40,470 bases of DNA, from assembly GCA_017513625.1 (NCBI GenBank), contig JAFXEW010000022.1, positions 1 through 40,470 of the forward strand, in the 5' to 3' direction. Shown piece by piece: positions 1 through 8,284 of this stretch (position 1 is the stretch's first letter; each line of letters opens with the position of its first letter). This DNA comes from Lachnospiraceae bacterium (GTDB taxonomy: Bacteria; Bacillota; Clostridia; Lachnospirales; Lachnospiraceae). The position numbers were made by a program, and so were the translations under genes. Below the pieces are notes generated by a model. That model saw only the letters and a program-made list of their open reading frames with translations. It was not told the DNA's origin and made no database searches.

Positions 1-230
1 AAATGTGGAATTTCTAAAACAATAGACGGTGTAAGTCCCCTGCGGACAAATCCGGTCAGGTGTACTTCCTGGAAAAGACGCAAATAATAAGGGATTGGAA
101 AGGTGCCTTCCGTCAGAAACACCACATTTGGCGATTCGTTTTCTGCCGGGTCCGGAGCTAAGGATAGTGTACAGGCCGGCCCAAGGTGCCTTAACTTTAT
201 GACAATAGCAGATGCAACGGTATCTTTTTC
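1..230 (+). ncRNA. Candidate structured RNA, class not identified (5' end may lie outside the window)
   Basis: Nested pairings close a multibranch domain: AAATGTGG (1-8) with CCACATTT (122-129), TTTCT (11-15) with AGAAA (115-119), and GACGG (25-29) with CCGTC (110-114). Inside are hairpins 35-38/44-47 and 56-60/68-72. A second hairpin pairs GCCGG (145-149) with CCGGC (176-180). A short stem GATGC (211-215)/GTATC (220-224) followed by a T run looks like an intrinsic terminator. A separate promoter for the next gene starts at 252, so this looks like an independent transcript ending near 230. It matches no riboswitch, RNase P, tmRNA or SRP signature I can recall. The raiA RNA class, of similar length, is one untested option. 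Competing reading: the minus strand is open from an ATG at 323 to position 1 (about 107 codons), but that start has no ribosome binding site and overlaps the plus-strand promoter. Confidence 0.45.
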
Positions 231-251
231 TGTCTTAATCCTATACTGTAA

Positions 252-280
252 TTGCTCTTTTTGCTGTTTTATGTTATAAT
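252..280 (+). promoter_or_regulatory. Sigma-A promoter of the CYTH gene
   Basis: TTGCTC (252-257), a 17-base spacer and TATAAT (275-280). The transcript would start near 287 and lead into the gene at 353. Confidence 0.6.
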
Positions 281-352
281 TTTCACGTAGGGTGATACAT
301 ATGCCCTGGTTACGCAAATACATAAGAAAAGCCGTGACCGGAAAGAGACACT

Positions 353-850
353 ATGGAAATTGAAAGAAAATTTTTGATTAAGCAGATTCCTGCAGATTTA
401 GCTTCTTATCCCTTTCATCATATTGAGCAGGCCTATCTGAATACAGACCCCGTTGTAAGGGTCCGCAAATCCGATGAGGACTATTACATGACTTACAAAG
501 GCAAAGGAATGCTCGCCCGTGATGAAAGCAATCTTCCTCTGAATAAGGAGGCCTATTATCATTTGCGTGCAAAGGCAGACGGAAATATTATTTCCAAACG
601 CAGATATCTTATCCCCCTTGTTAATCCCGGATTTAAGGAAGGATTTCCTGCTCCTCCCGACGATTATACCCTGACCATTGAGCTGGATGTATTCGATCCT
701 CCTTTCTCACCTTTGGTTCTTGCAGAGGTGGAATTCGGCAGCAAGGATGCCGCAGAAGCATTCGTTCCCCCGGAATGGTTTGGCGATGAGGTAACTTTCC
801 AACGTGAATATCACAATGCCACCCTGTCACAGATGAAATTTGATTCTTAG
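353..850 (+). CDS. CYTH domain protein (triphosphate tunnel metalloenzyme family)
   Basis: A soluble 165-residue protein that begins MEIERKF, the ExExK signature placed at the very N terminus of CYTH/triphosphate tunnel enzymes. Further charged residues expected in the tunnel are visible, such as the YKGKG segment near residue 48 and the TIELDVF segment near residue 108. Family members hydrolyse inorganic tripolyphosphate, thiamine triphosphate or other triphosphates using a divalent metal, and a few make cAMP; the substrate here cannot be told from sequence. A purine-rich GGAAAGAG lies about 5-12 bases before the ATG, and a good promoter is at 252-280. It is monocistronic and is closed by a strong palindromic terminator shared with the convergent malQ gene. 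Confidence 0.88.
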   Translation: MEIERKFLIKQIPADLASYPFHHIEQAYLNTDPVVRVRKSDEDYYMTYKGKGMLARDESNLPLNKEAYYHLRAKADGNIISKRRYLIPLVNPGFKEGFPAPPDDYTLTIELDVFDPPFSPLVLAEVEFGSKDAAEAFVPPEWFGDEVTFQREYHNATLSQMKFDS

Positions 851-858
851 TTAACAAA

Positions 859-890
859 ACGGAAGGCTTTAAAGCCTTCCGTATATTTTT
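859..890. terminator. Bidirectional terminator between CYTH gene and malQ
   Basis: Perfect 12-base arms ACGGAAGGCTTT (859-870) and AAAGCCTTCCGT (871-882), followed on the plus strand by ATATTTTT. The malQ stop codon (869-871) lies inside the palindrome. Confidence 0.85.
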
Positions 891-2362
891 GCCAGTCTAT
901 GTATTTTTTCAGCAAGCTCATCCGATAATGCATCCTTATCCATGCGCCACTTCCAATTGTCACCAAATGTTGAAGGAAAATTGATTCTGGCTTCATTTCC
1001 CAGTTCCAGATAATCCTGCATAGGTATAATTGCGGTATCTGCCACACTGGAAAGTGCTACCCTAAGCAGCCCTCTGCACAGCGTAATGTCGTCCTCTCCG
1101 CCTACATATGCCCTTACGTATTCCTTATCCTCAGCATTCAGTCCCGCCAGCCATCCCAGGGTGGTTTCATTATCATGAGTACCGGTGTACACCACGCAAT
1201 TAGGCTGATAATTATGAGGCAGATATGCGTTGGGTTCCCAATTATTAAATGCAAACTGCAGAATCTTCATACCTGGATATCCGCTGTCACGGACCATATC
1301 AATCACACTTTGTGTCAAAAATCCCAAGTCCTCTGCAATCACCCTGCGTTCTCCCAGTACCCGTTTAAAAGTTTCAAACAACTCCATACCGGGTCCCTTT
1401 TTCCAATGACCGTTACAAGCCGTAGCATCACCATAGGGGACATACCAGAATTCATCAAATCCTCTGAAGTGGTCTATACGTACCACATCATATAATTTGT
1501 AGCAATGTGCAATTCTCTCCATCCACCACGCGTATCCGGTCTGCTTATGGTATTCCCAGTTATATAACGGGTTCCCCCACAACTGACCCGTAGCAGAAAA
1601 GGCATCGGGCGGACAACCTGCCACGCCTTCCGGCCGACCTTCCTCATCAAAAAGGAACAACTCCGGATGGGACCAGGTATCAGCACTGTCCAGTGCCACA
1701 TAAATAGGGATATCTCCCACAATCTCTATCTTTTTACTGTTTGCATAGGCTTTTAAGGCGTTCCACTGTGTGTAGAACAAAAACTGCAGGAACGCATAAA
1801 AATCCACTTCTACGGCAAGCTTTTCCCTATATGAGGCCATTGCCTCCGGCTTACGGAGACGGATATCGTTGTCCCAGTCCATAAAACATTTTCCGCCAAA
1901 AACATTCTTTACCGCCATATACAGGCAATAGTCTTCCAGCCAGTATGTGTTCTCTTTCACAAATTTCGTGTAATCGGCAGTATTTATTTTACCTAATTCC
2001 ACAGCCCGCAAAAAGGCTTTGCGGAGCAGAAGAAATCTGCCCGCATAGATCCTCTCATAATCCACATAATGCTCATGTCCCACAAACTGACAATTTTCGC
2101 ATTCTTCCTTATCCAGAACCCCCTCTTCAATCAAAAACTCCAAATCTATGAAATAAGGATTTCCGGCAAAGGTAGAGAAAGACTGATACGGCGAATCTCC
2201 ATAGCCGGTAGGTCCTAAGGGAAGTATCTGCCACAGGCTCTGTCCGCTTTTCTCCAAAAAGTCCACAAACTCATAGCTGCTCTTTCCCAGTGTACCGATT
2301 CCGTACGGAGATGGCAGAGAAGATATAGGTAATAAAATACCTGCTTGTCTACATGTCATCAT
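869..2362 (-). CDS. malQ: 4-alpha-glucanotransferase (amylomaltase, GH77)
   Basis: A 497-residue cytoplasmic GH77 enzyme that transfers glucan segments between maltodextrins, used in maltose and glycogen metabolism. The start MTCRQAGILLPISSLPSPYGIGTLG is typical of the family. The catalytic blocks are clear: VRIDHFRGF holds the nucleophile Asp, EDLGF holds the acid/base Glu, and YTGTHDNETTLGW holds the third carboxylate. Length is normal. A Shine-Dalgarno-like GGAGG lies just upstream of the start on the minus strand. It reads toward the CYTH gene and ends in their common terminator. No glycogen or maltose genes are adjacent, so it seems to be a stand-alone unit. Confidence 0.95.
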   Translation of the reverse strand: MMTCRQAGILLPISSLPSPYGIGTLGKSSYEFVDFLEKSGQSLWQILPLGPTGYGDSPYQSFSTFAGNPYFIDLEFLIEEGVLDKEECENCQFVGHEHYVDYERIYAGRFLLLRKAFLRAVELGKINTADYTKFVKENTYWLEDYCLYMAVKNVFGGKCFMDWDNDIRLRKPEAMASYREKLAVEVDFYAFLQFLFYTQWNALKAYANSKKIEIVGDIPIYVALDSADTWSHPELFLFDEEGRPEGVAGCPPDAFSATGQLWGNPLYNWEYHKQTGYAWWMERIAHCYKLYDVVRIDHFRGFDEFWYVPYGDATACNGHWKKGPGMELFETFKRVLGERRVIAEDLGFLTQSVIDMVRDSGYPGMKILQFAFNNWEPNAYLPHNYQPNCVVYTGTHDNETTLGWLAGLNAEDKEYVRAYVGGEDDITLCRGLLRVALSSVADTAIIPMQDYLELGNEARINFPSTFGDNWKWRMDKDALSDELAEKIHRLAKIYGRL

Positions 2363-2400
2363 TTGTATCCTCCTATGAAACAGCCCCCGCTATCCTTGAA

Positions 2401-3339
2401 CTAGCGAATCAAATATACAAAATAAGCCGCATAACATGCCAGCATAATACCGCCACCAGCTCTGCCCAGTTTTTTATTTTTAAGCACAAATAACAATAAC
2501 AGAACCATAACAGCCACTGCCACAATACTGTCCACCAGGAAGTCGGGAGAATAATATACAGGTGTAATTAATGCACTGGTACCAACTACGAACAATATGT
2601 TAAATATATTACTACCTACTACATTACCCACAGCAATATCCGATTTTCCCTTAATTGCCGCTGTTGCACTGGTTACCAGTTCCGGTAGCGAAGTACCGAA
2701 TGCTACAATAGTCAGGCCAATAAATCTTTCGCTCATTCCAAACATGGCAGCAAGGGCCGATGCTGCATCCACTGCCAAATCACTGCCTAACACAATCATA
2801 CCTGCACCCACTACTACCATTAGTAGCAACTTCCAAATGGGCTCTGCCTTCTCTTCCTTTACTTCTTCAACCGTTTCAGCACCGTTCTTGGCCATTCTTA
2901 GAAGATAAATCAGATATACAATCAAAAATATCCACAGAACAACACCATCTATTCGACCTACGGTTGAATCTGTTAATCCTAAAACAGCAAGGAATACGGT
3001 CACAAAAATAGTAAAGGGAATTTCATATCTGATGGTGCTTTTCTGTACTGCAATGGGTAAAATCACACCTGTCAATCCCAGAATCACCAACACATTCATA
3101 ATATTAGATCCCACTACATTACCAATGGTAATTTCTGCAGAACCCTTTAATGCTGCTGAGATACTCACCGCCGCCTCCGGCAGTGAAGTCCCCATTGCCA
3201 CAATGGTCAGACCGATTACCAGCTGAGGGATACCAAACTTGTCCGCAATTTTAGACGCACCCTCCACAAACCAATCCGCACCCTTCATCAAAAGCACAAA
3301 ACCTGCCACCAGAATAAATAATTGAATAATGATGTCCAT
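2401..3339 (-). CDS. Calcium/sodium antiporter (CaCA family, YrbG-like)
   Basis: A 312-residue integral membrane exchanger of the Ca2+:cation antiporter family. It shows the two inverted alpha repeats of this family: AMGTSLPEAAVSISAALKG followed by GNVVGSNIMN in the first half, and AFGTSLPELVTSATAAIKG followed by GNVVGSNIFN in the second, each with the ion-binding Glu of the G-T-S-L-P-E motif. About ten hydrophobic segments are present, with a charged central loop (EEVKEEKAEP). I start it at 3339, where GGAGGAGAAAAG precedes ATG. A longer open frame to 3561 exists only because the reverse strand of tRNA-Leu happens to be open. A close paralogue sits at 36947-37873. The ion actually exchanged is inferred from the family. 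Confidence 0.92.
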   Translation of the reverse strand: MDIIIQLFILVAGFVLLMKGADWFVEGASKIADKFGIPQLVIGLTIVAMGTSLPEAAVSISAALKGSAEITIGNVVGSNIMNVLVILGLTGVILPIAVQKSTIRYEIPFTIFVTVFLAVLGLTDSTVGRIDGVVLWIFLIVYLIYLLRMAKNGAETVEEVKEEKAEPIWKLLLMVVVGAGMIVLGSDLAVDAASALAAMFGMSERFIGLTIVAFGTSLPELVTSATAAIKGKSDIAVGNVVGSNIFNILFVVGTSALITPVYYSPDFLVDSIVAVAVMVLLLLFVLKNKKLGRAGGGIMLACYAAYFVYLIR

Positions 3340-3416
3340 CTTTTCTCCTCCTATATGTAATGCAAATCTGCCTTCAACTGTATCTTCCCCCATACAGTCT
3401 TCCGGCAATCTGCTTT

Positions 3417-3447
3417 TAAAAAAAGTACTGACTCTGTCAGTACTTTC
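3417..3447 (-). terminator. Terminator of tRNA-Leu
   Basis: On the minus strand AGTACTGAC-AGA-GTCAGTACT is followed by seven T residues. It separates the tRNA from the exchanger gene downstream. Confidence 0.85.
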
Positions 3448-3450
3448 TAC

Positions 3451-3531
3451 TGCGGGTGACAGGACTTGAACCTGCACGTCGGGAACACCAGAACCTAAAT
3501 CTGGCGCGTCTGCCAATTCCGCCACACCCGC
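3451..3531 (-). tRNA. tRNA-Leu (anticodon TAG)
   Basis: It begins GCGGGTGTGGCGG and ends in ACCCGC plus discriminator A. The anticodon arm is CCAGA-TTTAGGT-TCTGG, giving TAG, and the T arm holds GGTTCAAGTCC. Length is 81 bases without an encoded CCA. It lies between its own promoter (3583-3611) and terminator (3417-3447). Confidence 0.95.
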
Positions 3532-3582
3532 TGAATGCCCTGTCCTATAACAGGCAGACACGGCCTTTACAGACCGTGTCTT

Positions 3583-3611
3583 ATTATACTATTGTACATC
3601 CTCTGTGTCAA
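3583..3611 (-). promoter_or_regulatory. Sigma-A promoter of tRNA-Leu
   Basis: On the minus strand TTGACA (3606-3611), 17 bases, TATAAT (3583-3588): a consensus promoter. A hairpin AGACACGG...CCGTGTCT (3556-3581) lies in the pre-tRNA leader. Confidence 0.85.
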
Positions 3612-3612
3612 G

Positions 3613-4908
3613 TTACGACTTTCCGGTATTATTTTTTATCAGATATACCGCGCATCCGTGAGCCGGCAGTTTCGCCTCCAGCGTTTGGCGCACTTCACAG
3701 GTCTCTCCGCTCCACAGTTCGGTTGCGTTACTTTCTTCGGGAACCCCCAGTTCGTCCAATTCCACTTCGACCTGCAATTCTTCCTCATCTCCCAGATGAA
3801 ACAGCGCCACGTAGCAGTCCTCTGTCCGGATATTCACTGCTTTCCATGCTGCTCTGTCTTCCTCCCGATATATCTGGCGGGGCACATTATCCGTATGTAA
3901 CATAGCCAGAATCTCCCGATTGGTCAATAGTGCCAGCGTATCTTCATCAAGCAGCGTCATCTCTGCTCCCAGCATTAAAGGTGAACCAAAGAGGCACCAC
4001 AATGTCATCATGGTCTTTTGCTCTTCATATGTAAAGCGGGTATTACGCTCATGACCAAAGCCCTTTCCTAATCTTCCCAGAGGCAACATATCACAGTCCG
4101 GATAATTCCCCGGAGACACATGTTCCTGCCAAACTTCGCATCTTTTAAACATATCTTTCAGTAAGCGCCAATCATCCCAGAAATCATCAGTAATGCGCCA
4201 CATATTGGCATGCTTTTCGTAATACCATGCTTCCTCGGGCTTTGCCGGTCCCGGTGAAAGAGACAACACCATATCCCGTCCGCACCTTCGGATTGCCTTG
4301 GAAATCATTGCTATCTCAGCCTTTGCGGAAGGCTGATCATACCTGCATATATCATCACACTTAATATAATCCACTCCCCACTCTGCATATAATCTGAACA
4401 GTGAGTCATAATACATCTGTCCTTCCGGCGTATTCTTTACACCATACATATCCGGATTCCAATAACAGATAGAATTTGCGATAGCCACTTCATCCGCCGT
4501 AACCAGGCACTCCAGGATGGCATCATGACGATGGGCCGCTATCCTGGGTATACCACGCATAATATGTATTCCGAATTTAAGCCCCAGTGAATGCAAGTAA
4601 TCGGCTAAAGGGCCAAATCCCTTACCACCTGCGGCAGAAGGAAACCTGTCCGCATCAGGCAGTAATCTGGAATACTCATCCATCTCTACTTCTGCAAAGG
4701 GGATGTATTGATGTTCTTCTCTTCGACTGCCCGGATTCTTCGCATACCACTGGATATCCACCACAATATATTCCCAGCCATATTCCTTCAGATTGGCAGC
4801 CATATATTCTGCATTAGCCCTGATGGCCTTTTCATCTACCGTAGTATCATAATAATCATAACTGTTCCATCCCATGGGAGGAATCTTTCCCGTCTGTTTT
4901 CCGTCCAT
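3613..4908 (-). CDS. Alpha-galactosidase-like glycoside hydrolase, GH27
   Basis: A clan GH-D TIM-barrel enzyme of about 431 residues with no signal peptide, hence intracellular. The family start PPMGWNSYDYYDTTVDE is present. DYIKCDD (nucleophile Asp about residue 185) and RITDDFWDDW (acid/base Asp about 241) match GH27. A C-terminal beta domain (about 350-431) follows. It probably releases terminal alpha-linked galactose; some GH27 enzymes act on other sugars. I prefer the ATG at 4908, preceded by AAAGGAG 11 bases upstream; the first in-frame ATG at 4929 lies before that ribosome binding site. The gene is single. An inverted repeat upstream (4957-5008) may be its operator. Confidence 0.87.
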   Translation of the reverse strand: MDGKQTGKIPPMGWNSYDYYDTTVDEKAIRANAEYMAANLKEYGWEYIVVDIQWYAKNPGSRREEHQYIPFAEVEMDEYSRLLPDADRFPSAAGGKGFGPLADYLHSLGLKFGIHIMRGIPRIAAHRHDAILECLVTADEVAIANSICYWNPDMYGVKNTPEGQMYYDSLFRLYAEWGVDYIKCDDICRYDQPSAKAEIAMISKAIRRCGRDMVLSLSPGPAKPEEAWYYEKHANMWRITDDFWDDWRLLKDMFKRCEVWQEHVSPGNYPDCDMLPLGRLGKGFGHERNTRFTYEEQKTMMTLWCLFGSPLMLGAEMTLLDEDTLALLTNREILAMLHTDNVPRQIYREEDRAAWKAVNIRTEDCYVALFHLGDEEELQVEVELDELGVPEESNATELWSGETCEVRQTLEAKLPAHGCAVYLIKNNTGKS

Positions 4909-4956
4909 CCGCAAGCATTCTCCTTTCATATAATATATTATATCTGAAATGCCTTA

Positions 4957-5008
4957 AAATGAACAGACATTAGCCCCTTTTTTGCGCATTTATGAATGCT
5001 GTTCATTT
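4957..5008. promoter_or_regulatory. Long inverted repeat upstream of the GH27 gene (possible operator)
   Basis: AAATGAACAG(A)CATT at 4957-4971 and AATGCTGTTCATTT at 4995-5008 are reverse complements apart from one extra base. It lies between the divergent GH27 and rpoD genes, and the inner arm abuts a weak minus-strand promoter whose TATAAT is near 4938. Confidence 0.45.
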
Positions 5009-5056
5009 GTACCGAAATAAATCTTAGTATTTTTAAATAAACATTCAAAATATCTG

Positions 5057-5086
5057 TTGACACAACCCGACATAAAAGTATATTAT
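5057..5086 (+). promoter_or_regulatory. Sigma-A promoter of rpoD
   Basis: TTGACA at 5057-5062 and TATTAT at 5081-5086 (18-base spacer), 56 bases ahead of the rpoD start. This places a promoter directly before rpoD rather than before an upstream dnaG. Confidence 0.65.
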
Positions 5087-5141
5087 ATCTTCTTGAGCGG
5101 TTTAATAATCAGAGTTTTTCAATTAACACAGGAGAAATTTC

Positions 5142-6251
5142 ATGAGCGACAATATGGCTGAATTCAGCGCCAAATTAGCAGAACTTGTTAAGTTCGCACA
5201 GAAAAATAATAACACACTGGAACAGGATGATATTCTTAAAATTCTTGCCACTCCCGGTCTTGACGTAGAACAGATTGAAAGCATTTATTCCTATCTGGAA
5301 AAACAGGGCATTGATATTGTATATCCTATCATCGAAGATGACCCGGATTTAGATGTATTTGCCGAGTTAGAAGAGTTTGATGAAAAGCTGGAAGATATTG
5401 ACCTGTCCATTCCCGAAAATGTTTCCGTGGAAGACCCTGTCCGCATGTATCTGAAAGAAATCGGCAAAGTTCCTCTTCTCTCTGCCGATGAAGAATGTGA
5501 ACTGGCCCAAAAGATTATCGATGGTGACGAAGAATCAAAAAGGAAACTGGCAGAGTCCAACTTACGTCTGGTTGTCAGCATTGCTAAGAAATACACCAAC
5601 AGAGGCATGTCTTTCCTGGATTTGATTCAGGAAGGTAATCTGGGATTATTAAAGGCTGTAGATAAGTTCGATTATACAAAGGGATTCAAATTCAGTACCT
5701 ATGCTACCTGGTGGATTCGTCAGTCCATTACCAGAGCACTGGCTGACCAATCACGAACCATTCGTATTCCTGTTCATATGGTAGAAACCATTAATAAACT
5801 GGTCCGCATCCAGAGAAGCCTGTTACAGGATTTAGGCCGTGAGCCCAGTCCCGAGGAGATTTCAGAAAAGATGAATCTTCCGGTGGACCGAATCCGTGAG
5901 ATTCTGAAAATATCCCAGGAACCCGTTTCCCTGGAGACTCCCATCGGTGAAGAAGCTGACAGTCATCTGGGAGATTTTATCCAAGACGAAACCACTCCCG
6001 TTCCCGCCGAAGCAGCTGCATTTACCATGCTGCGTTCCGAGCTTTCATCCGTACTAGAGACCCTTACAGAACGTGAGCGCGAAGTATTAAATCTCCGTTT
6101 CGGATTGATTGACGGCCGTGCCCGCACCCTGGAAGAGGTCGGCAAGGAATTCAAGGTAACCCGAGAGCGTATCCGTCAGATTGAAGCCAAAGCATTGCGC
6201 AAGCTTCGCCACCCTTCCCGTAGCAAACGTTTAAAGGATTTTATGGAATAA
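5142..6251 (+). CDS. rpoD: RNA polymerase primary sigma factor RpoD/SigA
   Basis: A 369-residue sigma-70 family housekeeping factor. Order of regions: a short acidic region 1.1 (about 1-90), region 1.2 ([21 protein letters not shown]), region 2 with the strongly conserved [20 protein letters not shown], region 3 ([13 protein letters not shown]), and region 4.2 ([20 protein letters not shown]) that reads the -35 element. It ends [15 protein letters not shown], the usual C terminus. The start follows AGGAG. It stands alone here: the dnaG gene that normally precedes rpoD in Firmicutes is absent and an alpha-galactosidase reads away from it. A terminator follows at once. Confidence 0.97.
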   Translation: MSDNMAEFSAKLAELVKFAQKNNNTLEQDDILKILATPGLDVEQIESIYSYLEKQGIDIVYPIIEDDPDLDVFAELEEFDEKLEDIDLSIPENVSVEDPVRMYLKEIGKVPLLSADEECELAQKIIDGDEESKRKLAESNLRLVVSIAKKYTNRGMSFLDLIQEGNLGLLKAVDKFDYTKGFKFSTYATWWIRQSITRALADQSRTIRIPVHMVETINKLVRIQRSLLQDLGREPSPEEISEKMNLPVDRIREILKISQEPVSLETPIGEEADSHLGDFIQDETTPVPAEAAAFTMLRSELSSVLETLTEREREVLNLRFGLIDGRARTLEEVGKEFKVTRERIRQIEAKALRKLRHPSRSKRLKDFME

Positions 6252-6253
6252 TA

Positions 6254-6297
6254 ACAGCAGATGTATTCCTTCCCGGTTACATCTGCTGTACTTTTAT
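6254..6297 (+). terminator. Terminator of rpoD
   Basis: ACAGCAGATGTA (6254-6265) pairs with TACATCTGCTGT (6278-6289) and is followed by ACTTTTATATT. Confidence 0.85.
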
Positions 6298-6302
6298 ATT
6301 CC

Positions 6303-6917
6303 CTAAAAAGTTCTGTATTTAAATGTGACTATATTATCTTTAGGAACTCCTAATTCCCGTAAACATTTTATGGACTCTTCTACATCCTCCCCGGTAGAGT
6401 ATTCGGGTATCAGCGGCACCTTCACCACATATCTCTCTTGAGGTATCTTCCGGACTATTTGTTGCAAATTGTGAAGCATCTGTCCAATCTCCGTTCCCGT
6501 ATACCTCATATATATATCAGCCTGCATAGCCTTACAATCAATTATGTAGGAAAATCGTTCTGTCAACACCGGCTGTAACTGCTCAGGTGGTACATTCAGG
6601 GAAGTTTCTATATTTATGCTCCACTCAGGCGGACACACTTCTGAAAATTTTGCAATCTGATTACTATGTAAAAGCGGTTCGCCGCCTCCGAAGGTCACAC
6701 CTCCTCCTGTATATAAAAAATAGCAATGATCAATTGCCAGTTCTTCCACCAACTCATTAACCGACCTTCTTTTTATCTTCTCTTCCGCCGCAAGCCATTC
6801 TTTATTAATACAAAAAGGACATTTTAACGGACAACCGGCCAATGCCACTAAAGTGGTAATCCCCTTTCCGTCTGTTTTCATCCTATGTCTGTCTACTGAA
6901 AGTACTGCAAAGTCCAT
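6303..6917 (-). CDS. Radical SAM activase-like protein paired with a Cys-rich protein
   Basis: A 204-residue radical SAM protein. The cluster motif is C29-X3-C33-X2-C36 in GCPLKCPFC, and the SAM-binding GGGEP follows GVTF near residue 78. The layout (short, N-terminal cluster, then partial barrel) resembles the activases of glycyl radical enzymes (PflA/NrdG group), but no glycyl radical enzyme is nearby. Its only close neighbour is the Cys-rich gene upstream, whose stop lies two bases before this ATG, so the two are probably translationally coupled. That suggests the neighbour is its substrate or carrier. The function is inferred; the family call is firm. Confidence 0.85.
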   Translation of the reverse strand: MDFAVLSVDRHRMKTDGKGITTLVALAGCPLKCPFCINKEWLAAEEKIKRRSVNELVEELAIDHCYFLYTGGGVTFGGGEPLLHSNQIAKFSEVCPPEWSINIETSLNVPPEQLQPVLTERFSYIIDCKAMQADIYMRYTGTEIGQMLHNLQQIVRKIPQERYVVKVPLIPEYSTGEDVEESIKCLRELGVPKDNIVTFKYRTF

Positions 6918-6919
6918 CC

Positions 6920-7369
6920 CTACTCTTCCCCGGTTATCTCATCTGTCATCAACGGCATCTCACCCATCAAAATAACTTCTGTTCCTTCAGTACTCTCCGA
7001 ACTGTCCATTATTTCAATGACAGCGCCCTCCAGAACCTCTTCCTGAGGCATCGAAGGAGTTCCTTCAGTTACATACACATCACCTATATCACATCCTGTC
7101 AGCCCCAATGCTACAACTGTAGTCAAACCGGCAGCCGTAACACGTCTTTTCAAATCAGCCTCCTGTAATTGCTTTTTGAGCATGGCAGCATTCAAACGTA
7201 ATTCTTCACTCCGGCACTTAGGGCAGGTGCCGCTGCAGTAACCCTCGTATGTACACTCCGTCTGATGCAGTTCTATCCCCAGGTCCTGTGCTATTTGGGC
7301 TCGTATTCCTTTTAATTCCCTGCATCTTTCTTTGTGTATACGTCCTAATTCCTCTTTGCTTCTTTTCAT
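6920..7369 (-). CDS. Cys-rich small protein of unknown function, partner of radical SAM protein
   Basis: 149 residues from the ATG at 7369, preceded by GGAGG at a 6-base distance; a GTG at 7372 is too close to that site. Three parts are visible: a basic, helical N terminus (1-38); a metal- or cluster-like motif C39-X5-C45-X3-C49-X2-C52 within TECTYEGYCSGTCPKC; then a hydrophobic stretch (78-92) ending LTGC, which resembles a lipobox but is internal. The tail (94-149) is very acidic with short MP repeats (PSMP, GEMPL). There is no signal peptide at the true N terminus. I do not recognise the family. Its coupling with the radical SAM gene suggests a modified peptide or an iron-sulfur accessory protein. 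Confidence 0.75.
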   Translation of the reverse strand: MKRSKEELGRIHKERCRELKGIRAQIAQDLGIELHQTECTYEGYCSGTCPKCRSEELRLNAAMLKKQLQEADLKRRVTAAGLTTVVALGLTGCDIGDVYVTEGTPSMPQEEVLEGAVIEIMDSSESTEGTEVILMGEMPLMTDEITGEE

Positions 7370-7462
7370 CACACACCTCCATCTATCTGTTCCTCGGTTT
7401 ATCAGACCTTCCTATCAGTATAGACGGTAAAATCTCTGAAAAGTTTTGATTTTGAGTAACAA

Positions 7463-8275
7463 TTATAAATCTTCTTCCAAAAAATCCGTAATACACTTCC
7501 AAAAATCCGGTGTTTCCTCATAAACACCGTGCCCGAAATCATCAAACATATGCAATTGACATCCCCTAATCCGGCCCGCCACTTCTTCCGACGCTTCCCC
7601 TGTTGCTATCCTATCCTGTTTACCACCGATTACCAATGTGGGACAGGTAATCCCGGATAACTCCTCATAAGCATCATGAGTCACACAGGCATCTGCCATT
7701 CTTAAAAACCGTTCAAAACTCTTCGGCTTTCCCAAATTTCCAAATATCTGAAACATTAGCTTTGAATTCTTTACATATTTGGCAGTATAAGATTTCTCTG
7801 CGGTATCCCGCATGATTCCCTTATAATCTCCGCTCTCCGCCATATCCTTCCATGCCGCTATAGCATTACAAATGGTCTCATTTGGCCTTGCCAGAGTTAC
7901 AGCCAGCACCAGTTTTTCTACATATTCCGGAAAATCAATGGCCAGGTACTGTGCAATCATACCACCCTGAGACACACCTACTATGAATGCTTTAGAAATA
8001 CCAATCTCATCCATGGCATCTTTGATATCTGCTGCCATGTCACGGGTTTGAAATCCCTCAGGCACCTTCTTTCTGCGACTGAGTACATACACCCTGTAAT
8101 CTTTAGCATATTGCCTATACATAAAAGCAAGGGGAATTTCCATTCCCCTTACTGTTCTCAGACCGTCACCCAGTCCCGGAATCAAAATCAATTGTCTTTT
8201 GCCTCTGCCAAATGCCACGTATTCCATTTCCGCATCAGCTGTTTTTATTTCTCCGCTCTTTGCATTATATAACAT
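7463..8275 (-). CDS. Alpha/beta-fold hydrolase
   Basis: A 270-residue cytosolic alpha/beta hydrolase. The oxyanion strand ILIPGLGDG (about 30-38), the nucleophile elbow GVSQGG with Ser102, an acid-bearing GGKQDRIA near residue 220, and the catalytic His in DDFGHGVYEE near residue 248 form a complete triad. It resembles esterases and lactonases of the 3-oxoadipate enol-lactonase/BioH group, but the substrate cannot be assigned. It ends next to the small Cys-rich gene and starts 9 bases after the stop of the GNAT gene, so the GNAT and this hydrolase probably share a transcript from the promoter at 8874-8902. Confidence 0.85.
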   Translation of the reverse strand: MLYNAKSGEIKTADAEMEYVAFGRGKRQLILIPGLGDGLRTVRGMEIPLAFMYRQYAKDYRVYVLSRRKKVPEGFQTRDMAADIKDAMDEIGISKAFIVGVSQGGMIAQYLAIDFPEYVEKLVLAVTLARPNETICNAIAAWKDMAESGDYKGIMRDTAEKSYTAKYVKNSKLMFQIFGNLGKPKSFERFLRMADACVTHDAYEELSGITCPTLVIGGKQDRIATGEASEEVAGRIRGCQLHMFDDFGHGVYEETPDFWKCITDFLEEDL

Positions 8276-8284
8276 CCGATATCC

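Noticed and set aside
1-323. Minus-strand open frame from ATG 323 running off the left edge
   Set aside because: No ribosome binding site, overlaps a good plus-strand promoter, and covers a region with strong nested RNA stems. Kept only as the alternative to the RNA call.
3340-3561. N-terminal extension of the first exchanger (about 74 residues)
   Set aside because: It is the tRNA-Leu gene and its terminator read in an open frame; the real ATG with GGAGGAG is at 3339.
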